Notes: generated from the letters alone by a model not told the origin. Shown: positions 9,870-21,448, counted from the stretch's first letter. The stretch is DNA of 64,000 nucleotides from Microglena sp. YARC (GCA_022414725.1 CM039462.1:114936949-115000948); one strand, 5' to 3'. Program-made: numbers and translations.

Positions 9870-12240
9870 CCTTCCATGAACAGCTACATGAATGCCTGGC
9901 CTCCCCCCTTACAAAGCTGCCCATGCTGACCAGCTGGGTGAATGGATACTGAATAGCGAGCTCTGCTGCTCCGCATCCAGAACAGATGCGCGGCATGAGA
10001 AGAAGCTGTATGCGTGTATGGTGAGTGAGAGAAGGGGGGTGCATGCATGAGACTTGCTGCGTGGGGTGTGTGTTTGTGGGTAGTATGTGAGTGATTATGT
10101 GCAGTTTTTTGTCTGTGTGTTTCAAGTCAAAACTTCACAACACCCTCAATACCAAGCTACAACTTTGTCGCACATAATTTTGAATTCGAAAACTAAGAGC
10201 CAAGCACTAATAGGAACATTATAGAAGAGCAAGATTTCAGGCTTAAAGGTCAAGTTCAATCACAGCCTGAAGGCTGAGCCATGCATGGAAGAATCTGAGA
10301 GTTGTTCGTTATGACATGACCATTACATCCTTTCGTTTCACTTTTCAATTTCATCGCTAAGCGTTGGTCACTGCGCATGGGGGACCTGATGAAAGAAAAA
10401 TATAAAAACTAATTTATGTTTTATCTACGAAGTAGACAAAGCAATACAATACCAAATATAATACAGTTCAATCCAACTACGAAAATTCTATTGCAATTCA
10501 CATTTGCAATTTTGTAATTGTCGTGGCCATAAAGATAGAATATGGCCCAGACCTACCAACAATCCCCAGACTTTATCATCCAGTAAGACACTCATAGAAT
10601 GTCGCAGATCCATTCTCCATAGATCCCCTGTTACTCCGTAATTTGCCCCCACAGCCGCCCCGTGACTCCGATTGAACAACTTGGCGGACGCTGTCCCTGT
10701 CCAACAGCATAAAGCGCCAAACCACATGCCCTCGCTACAGATGCGCACGGCAACAATCTCCGGTACGCCGCTATATGAAATCTAATCCAGACATACAGAC
10801 AGGACACACAGATGCACTACCATGCGATTTAACCATCTACGATGCCTCAACAGCGGCGAACTCCCGTACATTATAAGCACCTAACCGCGTATATCGCATC
10901 CGATGCGTATCTAGTTGAACCCCTCATCCTCATCTGTGGCTGCACTAACGATACAATAAATCTAAATACTGCGAACTATTCTCATATCGTACCTCCTCAT
11001 GCTCGTCTCAGACCTAGTCATCTCTGCTATTTGGCCATGTTCTTTCGTCACTAATGATCGTACAGTATACGCATAGGAAAACGTTTACTCCTTCCGAGAT
11101 TTCCTCTCCGAGACATAATCAAAGGCTAACTCCACTGCCATCGGCTTCACCTATCCCATTCCCAAATTCGATTCTACTATAAGCCGGTCACAAACACCCG
11201 CACATCAATTGCCTAATTACTGAACGCGTAACATCAAAGACACATAGTACAGGCATAAGCAAGCGGTGGGAGATTCTATTAGTATCGGCATACAACATTT
11301 ATAATAGTTACAAATAACCGTAGACATCTAGTCATCAGATGTATACATCGGACTACATCAGATCACTATTCATACACTCAGGATGAAATGGGGAATAAAT
11401 ATTGTATGCGGAAATTGGATGCTCCTTCGTTTGAAACCTGAAGAACACAACGTTGCGAGTGATGTACAACACAATGTTTGTTTGAAAACTGGAACACAAC
11501 TGGTGCGACGTTGTTGTAAAATACGTAAGTGATGTATGCAGCAAAAGGCGCTTAGTGGGGTGGCATAGAGCTTGCACCCCCATACAATCATGGGGTGAGC
11601 ACAAGCTCATGCTTCAGCCTAACACACAACATCAAACGGGGTATACACGACCTCTTTATTGTTGTAAGCGATGGTTATATAATTGTATCTGTTATATTTT
11701 GTGAATTTGATCGACTATTATTTACTAAGTCTAGAACCGGTTTTGATGATGAATTGTTTTTACCAACAACACACCACAAATCCGGGGCGTCAAAGACATG
11801 CCTCTGCATGTTTACTGCCTAGCCCACAACGCGGGTTCGAATTTTGATCCTAAAACTGTAGGTTAGAATCAAACCCCTAGACGGAACGTGAAGAAATTGA
11901 TAAATCCAATGTATTCCAACGTCATGAATGCGGCAACCAAGCAACCTTAGTGACATAGGAGACGCTGTTCTGTTCTTACTCATCACTACCCCCTACGCCT
12001 AAGAAGCCAATAGGGCAACCAGCAGGTCGACAGTTGGGTAGGGAACGGCAATATCATATGATGCCGGCAGAAGTACTTGTCATGGTTATTCTACCAATGC
12101 TTGGGGGCTCAATTCTTGTGAGTCTGATCCACCGCAACAGCAACTGAGGCAACAGAAACTGGCTTCTTGGTCTCCCGGATGGGGTGGGCTGAGTCGTCCC
12201 CTATGGGGTGGGCAGAGTCGCCGTTGTGCAACTTATGGGC
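9870..12240. other. Sparse region, no supported gene
   Basis: Mostly single-copy sequence. A GT-rich stretch lies at 10,010-10,125. Several short frames of 60-90 codons occur on both strands, for example 10,488-10,748 and 11,353-11,610, but none shows a recognisable domain or splice context. The last ~80 bases repeat tggggtgggctgagtcg twice (12,180-12,220) and are probably the 3' untranslated part of the permease gene. Confidence 0.5.
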
Positions 12241-12250
12241 ATCGAGCTCC

Positions 12251-13070
12251 TCACCCGTGCTCCTTGCAGAACTGGCAGGGCCGCTCACTGAAAGCTGACT
12301 GGTTGCGGTCTGCTAGCTTGTAACCGGGAAGATGCTCCACCAGGTAGTCCTCCTTGTCGAAGGCCACATACCAGCTGTCGAGAGTCCTCAGCATCACATG
12401 CTTCACTGTCCTGCCCTTGGGGGACTTGTATGCAACGACCATGAAGAGTTCAATCACGAACTCAGCGATCCACAGGGCGATGTTGAACGAGATGCCGCAA
12501 ATGACGCCGTAGGCGATGGAGTAGGTGAGGGGCATGATGATGATGGTGATGAAGGCAGGCACGGCGACGCGGACGTTTTCCCAGTTTACGTGGCGTGAGT
12601 GCTCCATCATGAGAGCGCCCACGAAGAAAATGGCAGGGCCCGTGGCGTAGGGGGGGATGGAGGCCGAAGCTATCGGGCGCGCTAAGAACATGGGAACACA
12701 CCAAAGCCGACTGCTCTGACCACGAAGGCGAGTGATACCTGTAGTGCCGCCCTCGCGGGTACCACAGCTGACTCAGCGAACACGGTCAAGGGAGAGTGCC
12801 AAGAGTCGAGCCAATAACGATGGAAAGGCACCTGTCAACAACCCATGGTCTCCAACTGACGAGGCCATGAGCCCCTGGAGTTGACGAAGTTGGGTACCTT
12901 GTCATTGATTGATCTGGCGGCAAGGGTGAACATGCATGATGTAGCGTCGAGAAAATCCAGGTAGAGGAGGTAATCAAGGCGGCATCCAGGTATCACCCTT
13001 CGCCCAGGCCTGAGAATGGAGCTTCCCTCCAGACTTCTCCACGGATGGGGACTGTCCACCACATCCTTGA
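12251..13070 (-). CDS. Permease 3' exon block (C-terminal half)
   Basis: Near-continuous coding from about 13,070 down to the stop at 12,251. It covers the substrate-site helix LYLDFLDATSCMFTLA, the re-entrant-like TLGTLPLTVFAES (AzgA: LGTSPVTTYIES), IPPYATGPAIFFVG and the last helices. It ends in a hydrophilic tail with RPCQFCKEHG. One base is missing for frame continuity between GFGVFP and MFLARPIA at about 12,690. Of the whole gene this part is the most strongly AzgA-like. Confidence 0.75.
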
Positions 13071-16000
13071 AAGAAGTCGAAGGCGCTCTGCACCCCGGGA
13101 TATCGGAACCAGCCCTCGAAGTAGGTCGCAGCGTGGTTGGGAATCCAGGAAGATGAAGGTCATACACGAAACAGAGATACCGTACAAGATGGAAGCCTTG
13201 ACCTTGGACATCATGAGAACAACCCTGCAGCAGTCAGGACATGGGCCATTTATAATCACATTCATTATGACTGGTAGCGCCATGGGGCACAAGCCGGAGA
13301 TAAAGTCTCAAAACAGGATACCATATAGGATAGAGGCCTTGGCCTTGGACATCATGAGAACAACCCTGCAGCAGTCAGGACATGGGCCATTCAGAATCAC
13401 AGTAAGAATGACTGGTAGCGCCATGGCCAGCAAGCCAGGAGATAAAGGTCTCAAACAAGGTACCGTACAGGATGGAAGCCTTGGCCTTGGACATCAGGAG
13501 AACAACCCTGCAGCAGTCAGGACATGGGCCATTTAGAATCACAGTAAGAATGACTGGTAGCGCCATGGCCAGCAAGCCAGGAGATGAAGGTCTCAAAACA
13601 ACAAGGTACCGTACAGGATGGAAGCCTTGGCCTTGGACATCAGAGAAAACAACCCTGCAGCAGTCAGACATGGACATTTTGAAACTCTCATTTTTATTGC
13701 AAGGGTTTTCACCCCAGGAAGTGTTGTTTTCCACTCCAAGGTGAGGCCCCGTGCACCAAACCAGCGACCAGGCCTGGGCTTAGTTTGCTGCCGAGCCAAC
13801 TGCCCTTCCTTTTCACTCAAGGATCAGACCTCATGCACTGATCAGCAACCCAGGCCTGGCCAGTTTGCTGCCAAGCCAACTGCCCTTCCTTTTCACTCCA
13901 AGGTGAGACCCCGTGCACAAACCAGCGACCAGGCCTGCGCTAGTTTGGTGCCGAGCCAACTGCCCCTTCCATTTTCACTCCAGGGTGAGACTCAGTGCAC
14001 AAAAATCAGCAACCCAGGGCCTGGCAGTTTGCTGCCAAGCCAATGCCCTTCCTTTTTCACTCCAAGGAGACCCCGTACACAAATCAGCTACCCAGACATG
14101 GGCCATTTAGAATCACATTAAGAATGACTGGTAGCGGCCATGGCAAGTGCTGGCAGCCATTAGAGTGTCGGTTGTGGTAAGTTAAGTTAGCCCCCCACTT
14201 CTATTTCATGGGGTTTAGGGTTTAGTGGTATTAGGTTTGATTTTAAAGGTGTAGAGTTTAGGTGGTTTTAGGGTCTAGGTGGCGTTGAGGTTTAGGAAAG
14301 TGGGCGTGCTAAATTAAGTGGGGGCTAACTTAGCGCTGTGGGGTCAAAACTTCCCCCAACCAACGGCATCAAGCTTCCCAGGTGCACTAGCGTGCCTCTT
14401 CTTGGCTGAATAGCCAGCCACTAGAGGTGCCTAGAAGCTGCACGAGTTTAGCCCCGGGAATAATAAGACCTAAGGCAGCGGCCCCGCAGCGACGCGGAAA
14501 ATTGGCAGATTGTGTTGGCAACGGAATTTGAGCGGACCGAAGCCAGATAATTTACTGTTGGCTACTGTCAGGCTTCGTTCTCCGGTCGCATTGTTTCGTC
14601 GCATAAACCCTACAACCGACAACGGGGTGACCCTAGGGCTCCCCCCCTCACAGAGAGGGGAGGGCACTGTCCAAAAACAGTTTGCATACAGGCCATGGCA
14701 CACGTCAAGTGCAACTCACATGAGAAAGCCACCACCAATTCCAAGCCAAAATGCAGAGAGAATATCGAGACTTTGGGCGCCCATGCAGCCATAGTTACCA
14801 ATCACAGCTATACAAGTGGCCTTGAAAATTCGGCAATACAAGTGGCAGAAATACAGCAATACAATGCTGGCAATAACAGGACTAGGCTCTCTGTATCTAT
14901 TGAGAAAGCACCCAGCAATTTCCAAAGCCAAAGCCGTGGGAGATGAGCGGACTTAGCGCCCATGCAAGCATAGTTACCAATCACAGCTATTACAAGCGGA
15001 CGAATACTGCAATAACAAGTGGGCAGAAATACAGCCAATACAAAGTGGCGGTAATACAGACTAGGGGCTCTTGCTCTTGTACTCATATGAGAAAGCCACC
15101 AAGCAACTTCCAAGCCAAAGCGTCGGGGATAGAAGCGGACTTAGGCGCCCATGCAAGCATAGTTACCAATCACAGCTATACAAGTGGCTGAAATACGGCA
15201 ATACAAGTGGCAGAAATACAGCAATACAAGTGGCGGCAATACAGGATATGCTCTTGTTACTTCCATATGAGAAAGCCACCAGCAATTCCAAGCCAAAGCG
15301 TGGGAGAGGCGGACTTAGGCGCCCATGCAAAGCATAGTTACCAATCACAGCATACAAGATGGCGGAAATTACAATCAGAGCAATACAAGTGCGGCAATAC
15401 AGGGACTAGGCTCTGTACTCACATTTTGGAAAGGCCACAGCAATTTCCAAGCCAAAGCGTAGGGAGTAGCAGGACTTGGGCACCGAAGCAAGCGTAGTTT
15501 AGCGAGGAGGGGCCAATACTGTTCCGTGAAGGGGTACTCTGGTGTCTGGACATCTCTTTTGGCAATGCTTCTGCAGTGGGCACTGTGTGTGTGTAGGTGC
15601 GAGTATGTGTGTGTAAGTATGTTGAATTTATGTAGGTGGGTGGGTGTGTAGGTAAACTGGGTGGAGTGGGTAGGTGCGTGTTGTTAGGTGTGTGTATGTT
15701 ATGTGTTGTTTAAGTGGGTGGTATGTGGATGTGTAGGTGGGTGCGTTGGGTTAGGTAATGGGGACGCTGAAAGGGTGCTTCAGTGTTGGAAGCTGTAGCA
15801 CACTTCCTACGGTTGGGGTGTGTGTGGTGTGTGTAGTGTAGTTATGTGTGCTGTGAAGTGGGTTGATGTGTAGGTGGGTGGTGTGTAGGAAGGTGGTGTG
15901 TGATGTGTGATCTAAATTCTGTGTGTGTGTGTGTGTGTGCAGGGTAAGGAAGTATGTTGGGAGTGTCTGTAGGTGTTGTGTGTTGTGTTGTGTGTAAGGG

Positions 16001-19000
16001 TAAGTGGGTGTGTGGTGAAAGTGTAAGAGGTTGGTGTGTGGTTGCATGGGCAAAACAGTGCCTGGAGGGCAAATGGTATCACGGTCCGGAGAAGTTTAGC
16101 ACCGACGAGGCAAACAAGCAGTGAAGGTGATGTGAAGGTTAGGTGGAGTGAGTGGGTGTGTAGGCGTGAAGCAGGTGGGGTGCGTTGCATGAGCATCAAG
16201 TACCTAGAGGGCAATAGTGCCGGGGGTCAGAGAATTCGCTCAAGCGGATAAGGCAAATAAGCAGTTATGCGTCGTGGGTGTGCAGGAGGTGGGTGGCGGC
16301 GTTGTGCAGTGTACGGTGGGTGTGGGTGTGAAGGTGAGCGGGTAGTGGTGTGGGTGTGTACGGTAGGTGGGTAGAGTGGGTGTGAAGGTGAGCGGAGTGA
16401 GTGGGTGGGTGAGTGGGTGTGTAGCGTAGGTGGGTGAACGTGTGGTGTGAAAGGTGAGCGGCGTGAGTTGGGTGTGTAAGGTTAGTGTGGGTGAGTGGGA
16501 TGGGGTTAAGGTTGCATGCGGCATCAGTACCTGTGAGGGCTATTTGTGCCAGGGGTCGGAGAAATTCGCATCCAACGTATGCGACACAAGCCAGTCGTTG
16601 ATGAACTGGGCTTCGCCTGGGTTAAATGTATGTGCGGCGTACGCTCGCTCGTACTTGGGGCATCCACACCAGTGCGACCAAGAGTGGCACCGTCCATCTT
16701 TGAACGAGCCGAGACCCTCAGGACTTTCTGCAGACCAATGAAAGCTAGGAACATTCAATTCCCGCTGCCGTAGCGTACATTATATCCTTCGGGATGAGCA
16801 TCGACCAGGACGGCCTCTGACACAGTGATGGAGATGAAAATGAAGATCCAGCCCCCTCAATGAAGGCAGCTGCCAGGGCGTCTCGTAAGTCCGCTCTTGG
16901 AACGAGGAAAAGCCGATGACGTTGTAGGTGAAGTACGCATTCACACCCATGGCGGGGGCGACAGCGAGAGGCATTCGGGCGATCAGAGCCATACCTGCAG
17001 TTAAGAATGTTGCCGGCACAGTGGAGATTGTTGCTTGCTGAGGAGCTGAGGTGGACTTGAGTGAGTAGGGAGGGTGGTGGGTCTAGGGGAGCGCGTGAGG
17101 AAAGCCCATGACGTGTATGTGAAGTAGGCCATTCACCACCCATGCGGGCGGCGCGGCGAGTTAGGCATAACGGGCGATGAGAGCCATACCATGCAGTGAG
17201 GAGGTTGTGCACAGTGAGACTGTTGCTGCTGAGGAGTGGATTGTGGGACTGGGAGTGTGTATGTGAGTGGGGAGGGGTGGGGGGCAAGGGGGAGCGGATG
17301 AGGAAGGACGAATGACCCTTGTATGTGAGTAGGCAAATTCAAACCCATTGGCGGGGCGACGCGAGAGGCATACGGGCGATGAGAGGCCAATACTCAGTGG
17401 AGGAGTTTTTGGCACAGTGAGCTATGGGTGCGCTTAAGTGTGCAGTTTGCTGTCAACCGCCATGTAGCTTTTGTCCAGGTAAATAGTAAGCCCGTTCTCA
17501 CAACTGCTGGAAGATGGGGCTCCCTTAATAACACGCCCCCCCAGGCGTTCGCATTACGTAGTGGAGTGAGGATATTTGCTGCCTGCAGATGAGGAGTGGA
17601 GGTGGGGGGACTGGGTTGTGTGTGGGAGGGGGTAGGGGTGAGATTGGGGGGAGCGGTGTGTGTGTGTGTGAGCGGGGGGGGGGGGGGGTGGGGGAGGGGA
17701 GGGTAGGTTACCCAAGGTAGCTTACTTACAATCCGGTTCCCTTTATCCCACTGGGCGCGTCCTTAAGAGGTCAATGTGACAAGTTCTTGGATGTTTTCAA
17801 ATTTTCCCTTTTTATTGTACACCAAGTAACAGCAGCAGTAACACAGAACTTACCCGATGATACTATCATAGCACGCAGTACAAGTACGCCCCATGTTCCA
17901 ATCATAAGCAGCAGTAAGTACTTACCACCATGGTTTCCAAATCATAGCAGCAATACAAGTGGCGGAAAATAAGGGACTTTCGGAAGTCAACGACGGCAGG
18001 AAGCAAATCGCAGGGTCGAGAAGCGGCAGGCTTCTCTCCATCACTGCATAGTTTTCGGGCTGCAGGAGCATGAATATAATTGGAGTTCATTTAGATAGTT
18101 GAAGTAGCAACTTAGTTTAGGGTTGTATGTTTGTTACAGTCCAGGGGTAGGCCCAAATGGGCTAAAGGACACTCTTGCCCAACCATGTTGTTACACGTCA
18201 CAGCGGGTAGGCCAAATGGGCTTTAAGGGAACTCTGCCACAACCATTGATAGAGGGAAGGGCTTAAAAAAAGGAGTGCATGAACTGGACCCCCGAACAAC
18301 TGGTTTACCTGGGGGGCCCTGAGTTATGTGCCCTGAGTTTGTGGGGTTCAGAGTTGTCTAGATCACCACCACAGGAGAAGCGCAAGCTGTGGGTTGGAAG
18401 GGACAGCACCGAGCTGATATATGGGTTAACTCTACAGCCAGGGAAATGTACGGTACAGATGTTAGGTGTGTACTGGCCGTTCCACACAACACTGGTTAAT
18501 GCCAGTAGGAGTGGTGTCGGTGGGTGATCACCAGTAGAGGGTCATAGGTGAAGACAACTCACCAGGCACTCCTCATTAGCATCACAGGTGCATCCCGGAA
18601 TCAGTCAGGATACCGCGTCACGGAATATTAATGTAGCACACCGTCAGGAAGCAGACAAAGCCAGCACGGAGCTCTTGGAAAACAGAACTGCGGAGCAAGG
18701 CGAGAAAGCACCGATGGTTCAGTGAGAGGGTGTGGGCAGAACACTGGGGTAGTAGAAGAAAATGCTTGTGTGTGGTGGTTGGTGGTGGGATGTGTGGTGG
18801 GGGGTGGCTACTTATTATGGTGGTGAGGTTCAGAGGAAGGGGAGAGGCGGTGCTACATTCTGACCCCTGGCTGATTTGTGACAAGAACCAACGGGTGAGG
18901 GCTTTGGTGATATAGCCTGCTGTGGTGTTGGTGGTGTGATGTTGGTGGTCTGTGTGGTTAGTCCGTGGTGGTAATGCTGATTGTGACAAGAACCAACAGG

Positions 19001-20766
19001 TGGGCTGCGGTGTGGTAGTGTGTGTGGGTGGGTGGGGTGGGTGTGGGGGGGTCTGTCAGGAACCAGCATTGCGCGGGAATGTATGTAAGCGAGCGGCAGG
19101 GGCTGACAAAGGCAGCACGGAGGGAGGCTGAGGACGGGAGGGGGGATGGAGGGGGGAGGATGACAGAGTGGGAGAAAGGGAAGGGAGGGACACAATGAGA
19201 GGGTGAGGCAGAACACACCACCTCACTGTTTTTTCTTTTCAGCTAAAAGCAGCAGCTCTAGGCAGCTCCTCTGACTGGCTATCAGCCAAAGCCAATGCAA
19301 TCGAGTGTGTCTGGAAGCTGACAGGGTCACATGTCCACGAGAACTATCGGAATCTTGGGGCTTAGCCCAGTGACTGGCTCAGGGCTAGCTGCCTTTGAGC
19401 AAAGACCCATGCAGCATCACACAGTGACGCGGGAAATTGGCGGTATGTTGTCTGCAACGGAACGGCAGGTGGCAAGAACATGGAGCTGGCCGAAGCCAGT
19501 ATAGTTTTGAGACAGCTGGCTGGTATCGTCAGAAATCATTCTTTGCTGGTCGGTAGGGTTGGACAGCTAAGACAAATGGCGTAGCCCTGGGCTCCCGCCC
19601 GCGGAAGGGGGGGCGACCGCCTAAAAAACACTAGAACACAGGGCAGGATGGAGGAAAGATTAATTGAAAATGGGGGAGGTTGAGGGCGGAGGGAGGTGTT
19701 CTCAGACATGTTACAAGGAATGTTCAATAGGAAGGGAGAAAGACGATTGAAATGGGGGGGGGGGGGGAGGGGGGAAAGGTGGGGGAGGTGTTCCCAGGCA
19801 CGGTTACTGGAAATGTTCAATCAGGAAGGCTGGAAGGGGGGGAAGGATGATTGAAATGGGTTAGGGGAAGAAAGATGATCGAGGGAGTGGGGTGAGATAG
19901 GGTACTTTAAATTGCCAAATTGGCCAGCGCTTTAGCGCACTTGAAAACAAAAAAACTGCGCTTTAGTGCAAAAAGCGCAAGAATTGCTTGCTCCCCCAAA
20001 GGGAGTTGCAAAAAACTGCGCGCTCTGAATTACCCTGGGGTGAGATAACATTTCCTAGGTAGGCTTGAAGGGCACTTGATTGGATTCCTGATATCCAGGG
20101 ATGGGATCATGATTCTCTATATTCATAACATCATCCTAGCGCCCACGTTTGTTGAGTATGGATACAGATACGAGTTTTGGAGGTGACTATGGTTTTGAGA
20201 GTAGCGGTATTGATTTCTGGTATGATACATTCTCTGACCTATCAACTTTATGTGTTTTGCTAATTTGGCCTCAGTTCCAGCTGGAAACATGTGGAAGGCA
20301 TTCTGGTGCCCTGCGAGACTCTACATTGCAACAAGGCGAAAGGTCTAGAGAAGCTTAACGTAACGTACTTCATTTCATACTCCACTGACAATTCTAGAAT
20401 CCTTCCCCTCCTCCAGGCCCTTGGTTCCCGAATTGATCAAAGATCATGTACACCTGCACATGATTTCTTGCTACTGTAAATGTCCCTCAGCTGTATGAGG
20501 TGAAGGGGGTTACATGATTGGCACGGGACGTAGTGATCGGTCGGTTTTTGTTTCTTGATAGTTGATGGCTTTAGTGATACGTTGGGCGGGGTGTCGTGAT
20601 TGGTATGAAGATGTGATACGTGCTTGTTGTGGATGCGGCGATCACGGAAGCGGCCGACAGGCTTGGGGCTGGTCGGGAGAACCCGATCGATCCGAAAAGT
20701 GCGTTCTCGGCTTTGAGCGGAATGCTGGTAGTTTCACAACCATCGTGAAAAGCGGTGGGGGGGCGG

Positions 20767-20803
<37 letters not shown>

Positions 20804-21448
20804 TGTAAGACGCAAGGACTCTCTTATAAGCACGTCCCATCTCTGCCTCGAGATCGAAGTGATTTACGAGTAGACTCGGGAATATCCTCTGTGGGTTTTA
20901 TGTTGGTTAGCATAGGGAATCAGCATTACGAAGCGCGGAATCGGCTGCATCAATAGTGGGTGGTGGGATCAGAACAATTATGCTGTACACACAAAGAACC
21001 CTAGTCCCTGAATTCGAACACTCACCGTGCTGTTTACGACCCTCGATGTCAAAGAAGCCTGCCCACCTGCGCAGTTATTGAGGGGGGAAAAGTACGTGGA
21101 GTTAGGAGCAAGACTCACGTATGGTGGTGTCACGAGGATCCCCGTGATCAGAAATCACTCGCCCCTGGCCGCCTGAGGCGCTTCGCACCTTCTCCGCAAG
21201 CATGGCAAAGGCACCTTACAAGAAAGACACTCAGCAGGGAGCACAATGGCATTCCGAGGAAGCTTCAAGGCAGCATAGCGCGCTGGCCGGTAGGGCGTGA
21301 AGGGAACATGAAGAAGAATGCTAGCAACGCGAGCACTCACCCAGCTATTGTTGACCTTCTCGTTGATACCATCAGCCCACAAGTCAAGCTTGGAAGGGGG
21401 ATTGGCAACCTGAGCCACCTTGTGATGCTCCTCGGAAGAGTCAGACAT
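12251..21448 (-). CDS. AzgA-type purine permease (NCS2 superfamily), multi-exon, with frameshifts
   Basis: The gene encodes a proton-coupled adenine/guanine/hypoxanthine transporter of the plasma membrane type. Diagnostic segments occur in the right order on the minus strand. An N-terminal WADGINEKVNNSW (21.35 kb) is followed by FFDIEGRKQHG (21.04 kb), QELRAGFVCFLTVCYI (18.65 kb), AVAPAMGVNAYFTYNVIGF (16.93 kb), DALAAAFIEG and IPKDIMYATAAGI (16.78 kb), FLAFIGLQ (16.74 kb), LYLDFLDATSCMFTLA (12.93 kb), IVIGSTLGTLPLTVFAES (12.80 kb), IPPYATGPAIFFVGALMM (12.64 kb) and PLTYSIAYGVICGIS (12.52 kb). The stop is at 12,251. Several one-base indels interrupt the frame (exon 2, about 12,690, about 16,840). 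The 12.9-kb segment lies before the 12.8-kb one as in AzgA, giving about 12-14 membrane helices. Many exons have tandem degenerate copies of their edges. Start chosen at the ATG of exon 1, 108 bases before a consensus donor. Whether it is functional is uncertain. Confidence 0.75.
13160..13700. repeat. ~140-bp exon-edge array in the permease gene, four copies
   Basis: Units starting near 13,178, 13,318, 13,460 and 13,604 each contain, on the minus strand, a variant of SKAKASILYGTLFETFISW. This corresponds to the AzgA segment where plants have KGAMIYGIVFVTVISWF. The copies are 85-95% alike by eye and differ by substitutions and indels. Only one copy can belong to a normal protein. The rest are exon duplicates inside the intron. 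Confidence 0.7.
13728..14095. repeat. ~82-bp tandem repeat, five copies
   Basis: Units begin tttt(c)cactccaaggtgaga at about 13,728, 13,810, 13,892, 13,973 and 14,053 and share ccgtgcacaaaccagcgaccagg. They lie in the permease intron between two exon-edge arrays. No coding signal. Immediately downstream (14,209-14,290) are a few degenerate gtttagg motifs. Confidence 0.85.
14475..14680. repeat. Dispersed repeat, copy 1
   Basis: Shares cgcggaaaattggcag, ctgcaacgg-type and accgaagccagata blocks, in order, with 19,405-19,625, followed in both by a CCCTxGGGCTCCC segment and a G-rich run. Diverged; no ends or coding sequence seen. Confidence 0.5.
14700..15490. repeat. ~180-bp exon-edge array in the permease gene, five copies
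   Basis: Units with catgagaaagccaccagcaatt, ggcgcccatgcaagcatag and acaagtggc(a/g)gaaatac recur near 14,718, 14,895, 15,086, 15,265 and 15,425. On the minus strand the first contains FWLGIGGGFLM-like sequence. This sits where AzgA proteins have a conserved TWLGI-GF helix. The aatacaagtggcggaaat stretch is repeated again inside units. Confidence 0.65.
15580..16520. repeat. GTGTGTAGGTGGGT-rich low-complexity intron with three degenerate exon copies
   Basis: G/T-rich imperfect repeats fill most of this stretch. Embedded copies of one ~75-bp block occur at about 16,040-16,090, 16,190-16,265 and 16,515-16,590, each beginning gcatg and containing gagggc(a)aat..., and ending near gcaaacaagcag. They look like exon edges of the permease gene. 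The encoded peptide in each copy is degraded. Confidence 0.6.
16540..16994 (-). CDS. Permease exon with the MG-NAYFTYN and AAAFIEG motifs
   Basis: After an acceptor (ttaactgcag) the exon starts near 16,994 and reads MALIARMPLAVAPAMGVNAY, then NVIGFSSF. In a neighbouring frame it gives LRDALAAAFIEG and IFIFISITVSEAVLV, then IPKDIMYATAAGI and FLAFIGLQ. All are conserved AzgA blocks in the correct order. Two or three one-base shifts are needed to join them. Confidence 0.7.
17095..17440. repeat. Two degenerate copies of the MG-NAY exon edge upstream of the real exon
   Basis: Blocks at about 17,105-17,215 and 17,310-17,425 repeat the reverse complement of the 16,920-17,030 segment: gcgggcggcgcggcgag...gggcgatgagagccatac...cacagtgag. 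Both keep the acceptor-side order of exon 5' part plus intron end. They lie upstream of the full exon on the minus strand, as the exon-edge rule predicts. Confidence 0.7.
17450..18270. other. Permease intron with GT-rich run and a small duplicate
   Basis: G/T-rich tract with a G-run at about 17,671-17,710. A 90-base block (gggtaggcccaaatgggct...ggac/aactctgcc) occurs twice at 18,145-18,250. An ORF at 18,279-18,527 (82 codons) is not recognised and lies on the strand opposite to the permease; I do not call it a gene. Confidence 0.5.
18615..19220. repeat. Duplicated permease exon segment with flanks (two to three copies)
   Basis: The block at 18,640-18,750 (ggaagcagacaaagccagcacgga ... gagagggtgtgggcagaacac) recurs at 19,090-19,215. 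On the minus strand the first encodes QELRAGFVCFLTVCYINI and the second LRAAFVSP...LAYI. Both match the first membrane helix of AzgA (ELRAGTATFLTMAYI). A second motif, tgacaagaaccaac(g/a)gg, recurs at about 18,880, 18,975 and, degenerate, 19,060. Confidence 0.65.
19241..19300. repeat. Dispersed ~50-bp repeat shared with 48,738-48,790
   Basis: cagctaaaagcagcagctct with following aggcagctcctctgactggc matches 48,738-48,790 at most positions. The two loci are unrelated genes (permease and PPR), so this is a dispersed element or a shared intron motif. Confidence 0.5.
19405..19625. repeat. Dispersed repeat, copy 2
   Basis: Diverged partner of 14,475-14,680 (shared gacgcggaaattggc, gcaacgga, ccgaagccagata blocks in the same order and orientation). 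Confidence 0.5.
19898..20037. mobile_element. hAT-like MITE, copy 2 (140 bp) with 8-bp target duplication
   Basis: Starts TAGGGTACTTTAAATTGCC and ends GAATTACCCTG. It is flanked on both sides by GGGTGAGA (19,890-19,897 and 20,038-20,045). An 8-bp duplication with YAGGG termini is the hAT signature. No transposase, so a non-autonomous element. It sits in a permease intron and shares the aaaactgcgcttt/aaaaagcgcaa interior with copy 1. Confidence 0.75.
20560..20870. other. Intron with a ~40-base G-run
   Basis: A nearly uninterrupted G tract at about 20,757-20,802. Flanking frames (poly-Gly/poly-Pro) are not supported as genes. Confidence 0.7.
21026..21066 (-). CDS. Permease exon 2
   Basis: Bounded by an acceptor (ctgcgcag) and a donor (gtgagtgt). 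It encodes FFDIEGRKQHG, matching the AzgA segment VG(R/K)FF-LEGR just before the first helix. One extra base relative to the frame expected from exon 1. Confidence 0.6.
21341..21448 (-). CDS. Permease exon 1 (N-terminus, 36 aa)
   Basis: ATG at 21,448, 36 codons, then donor GTGAGTGC. The peptide MSDSSEEHHKVAQVANPPSK is a hydrophilic cytoplasmic tail and ends NEKVNNSW, aligning with the AzgA region just before VGRFF. Phase 0 at the donor. Confidence 0.65.

Noticed and set aside
14209..14290. Telomere-like TTTAGGG motifs
   Set aside because: Only about two exact units followed by degenerate gtttagg; too few for an interstitial telomere claim.
18279..18527. 82-codon plus-strand ORF
   Set aside because: Lies within a permease intron on the opposite strand, has no recognisable domain and no splice or expression context.
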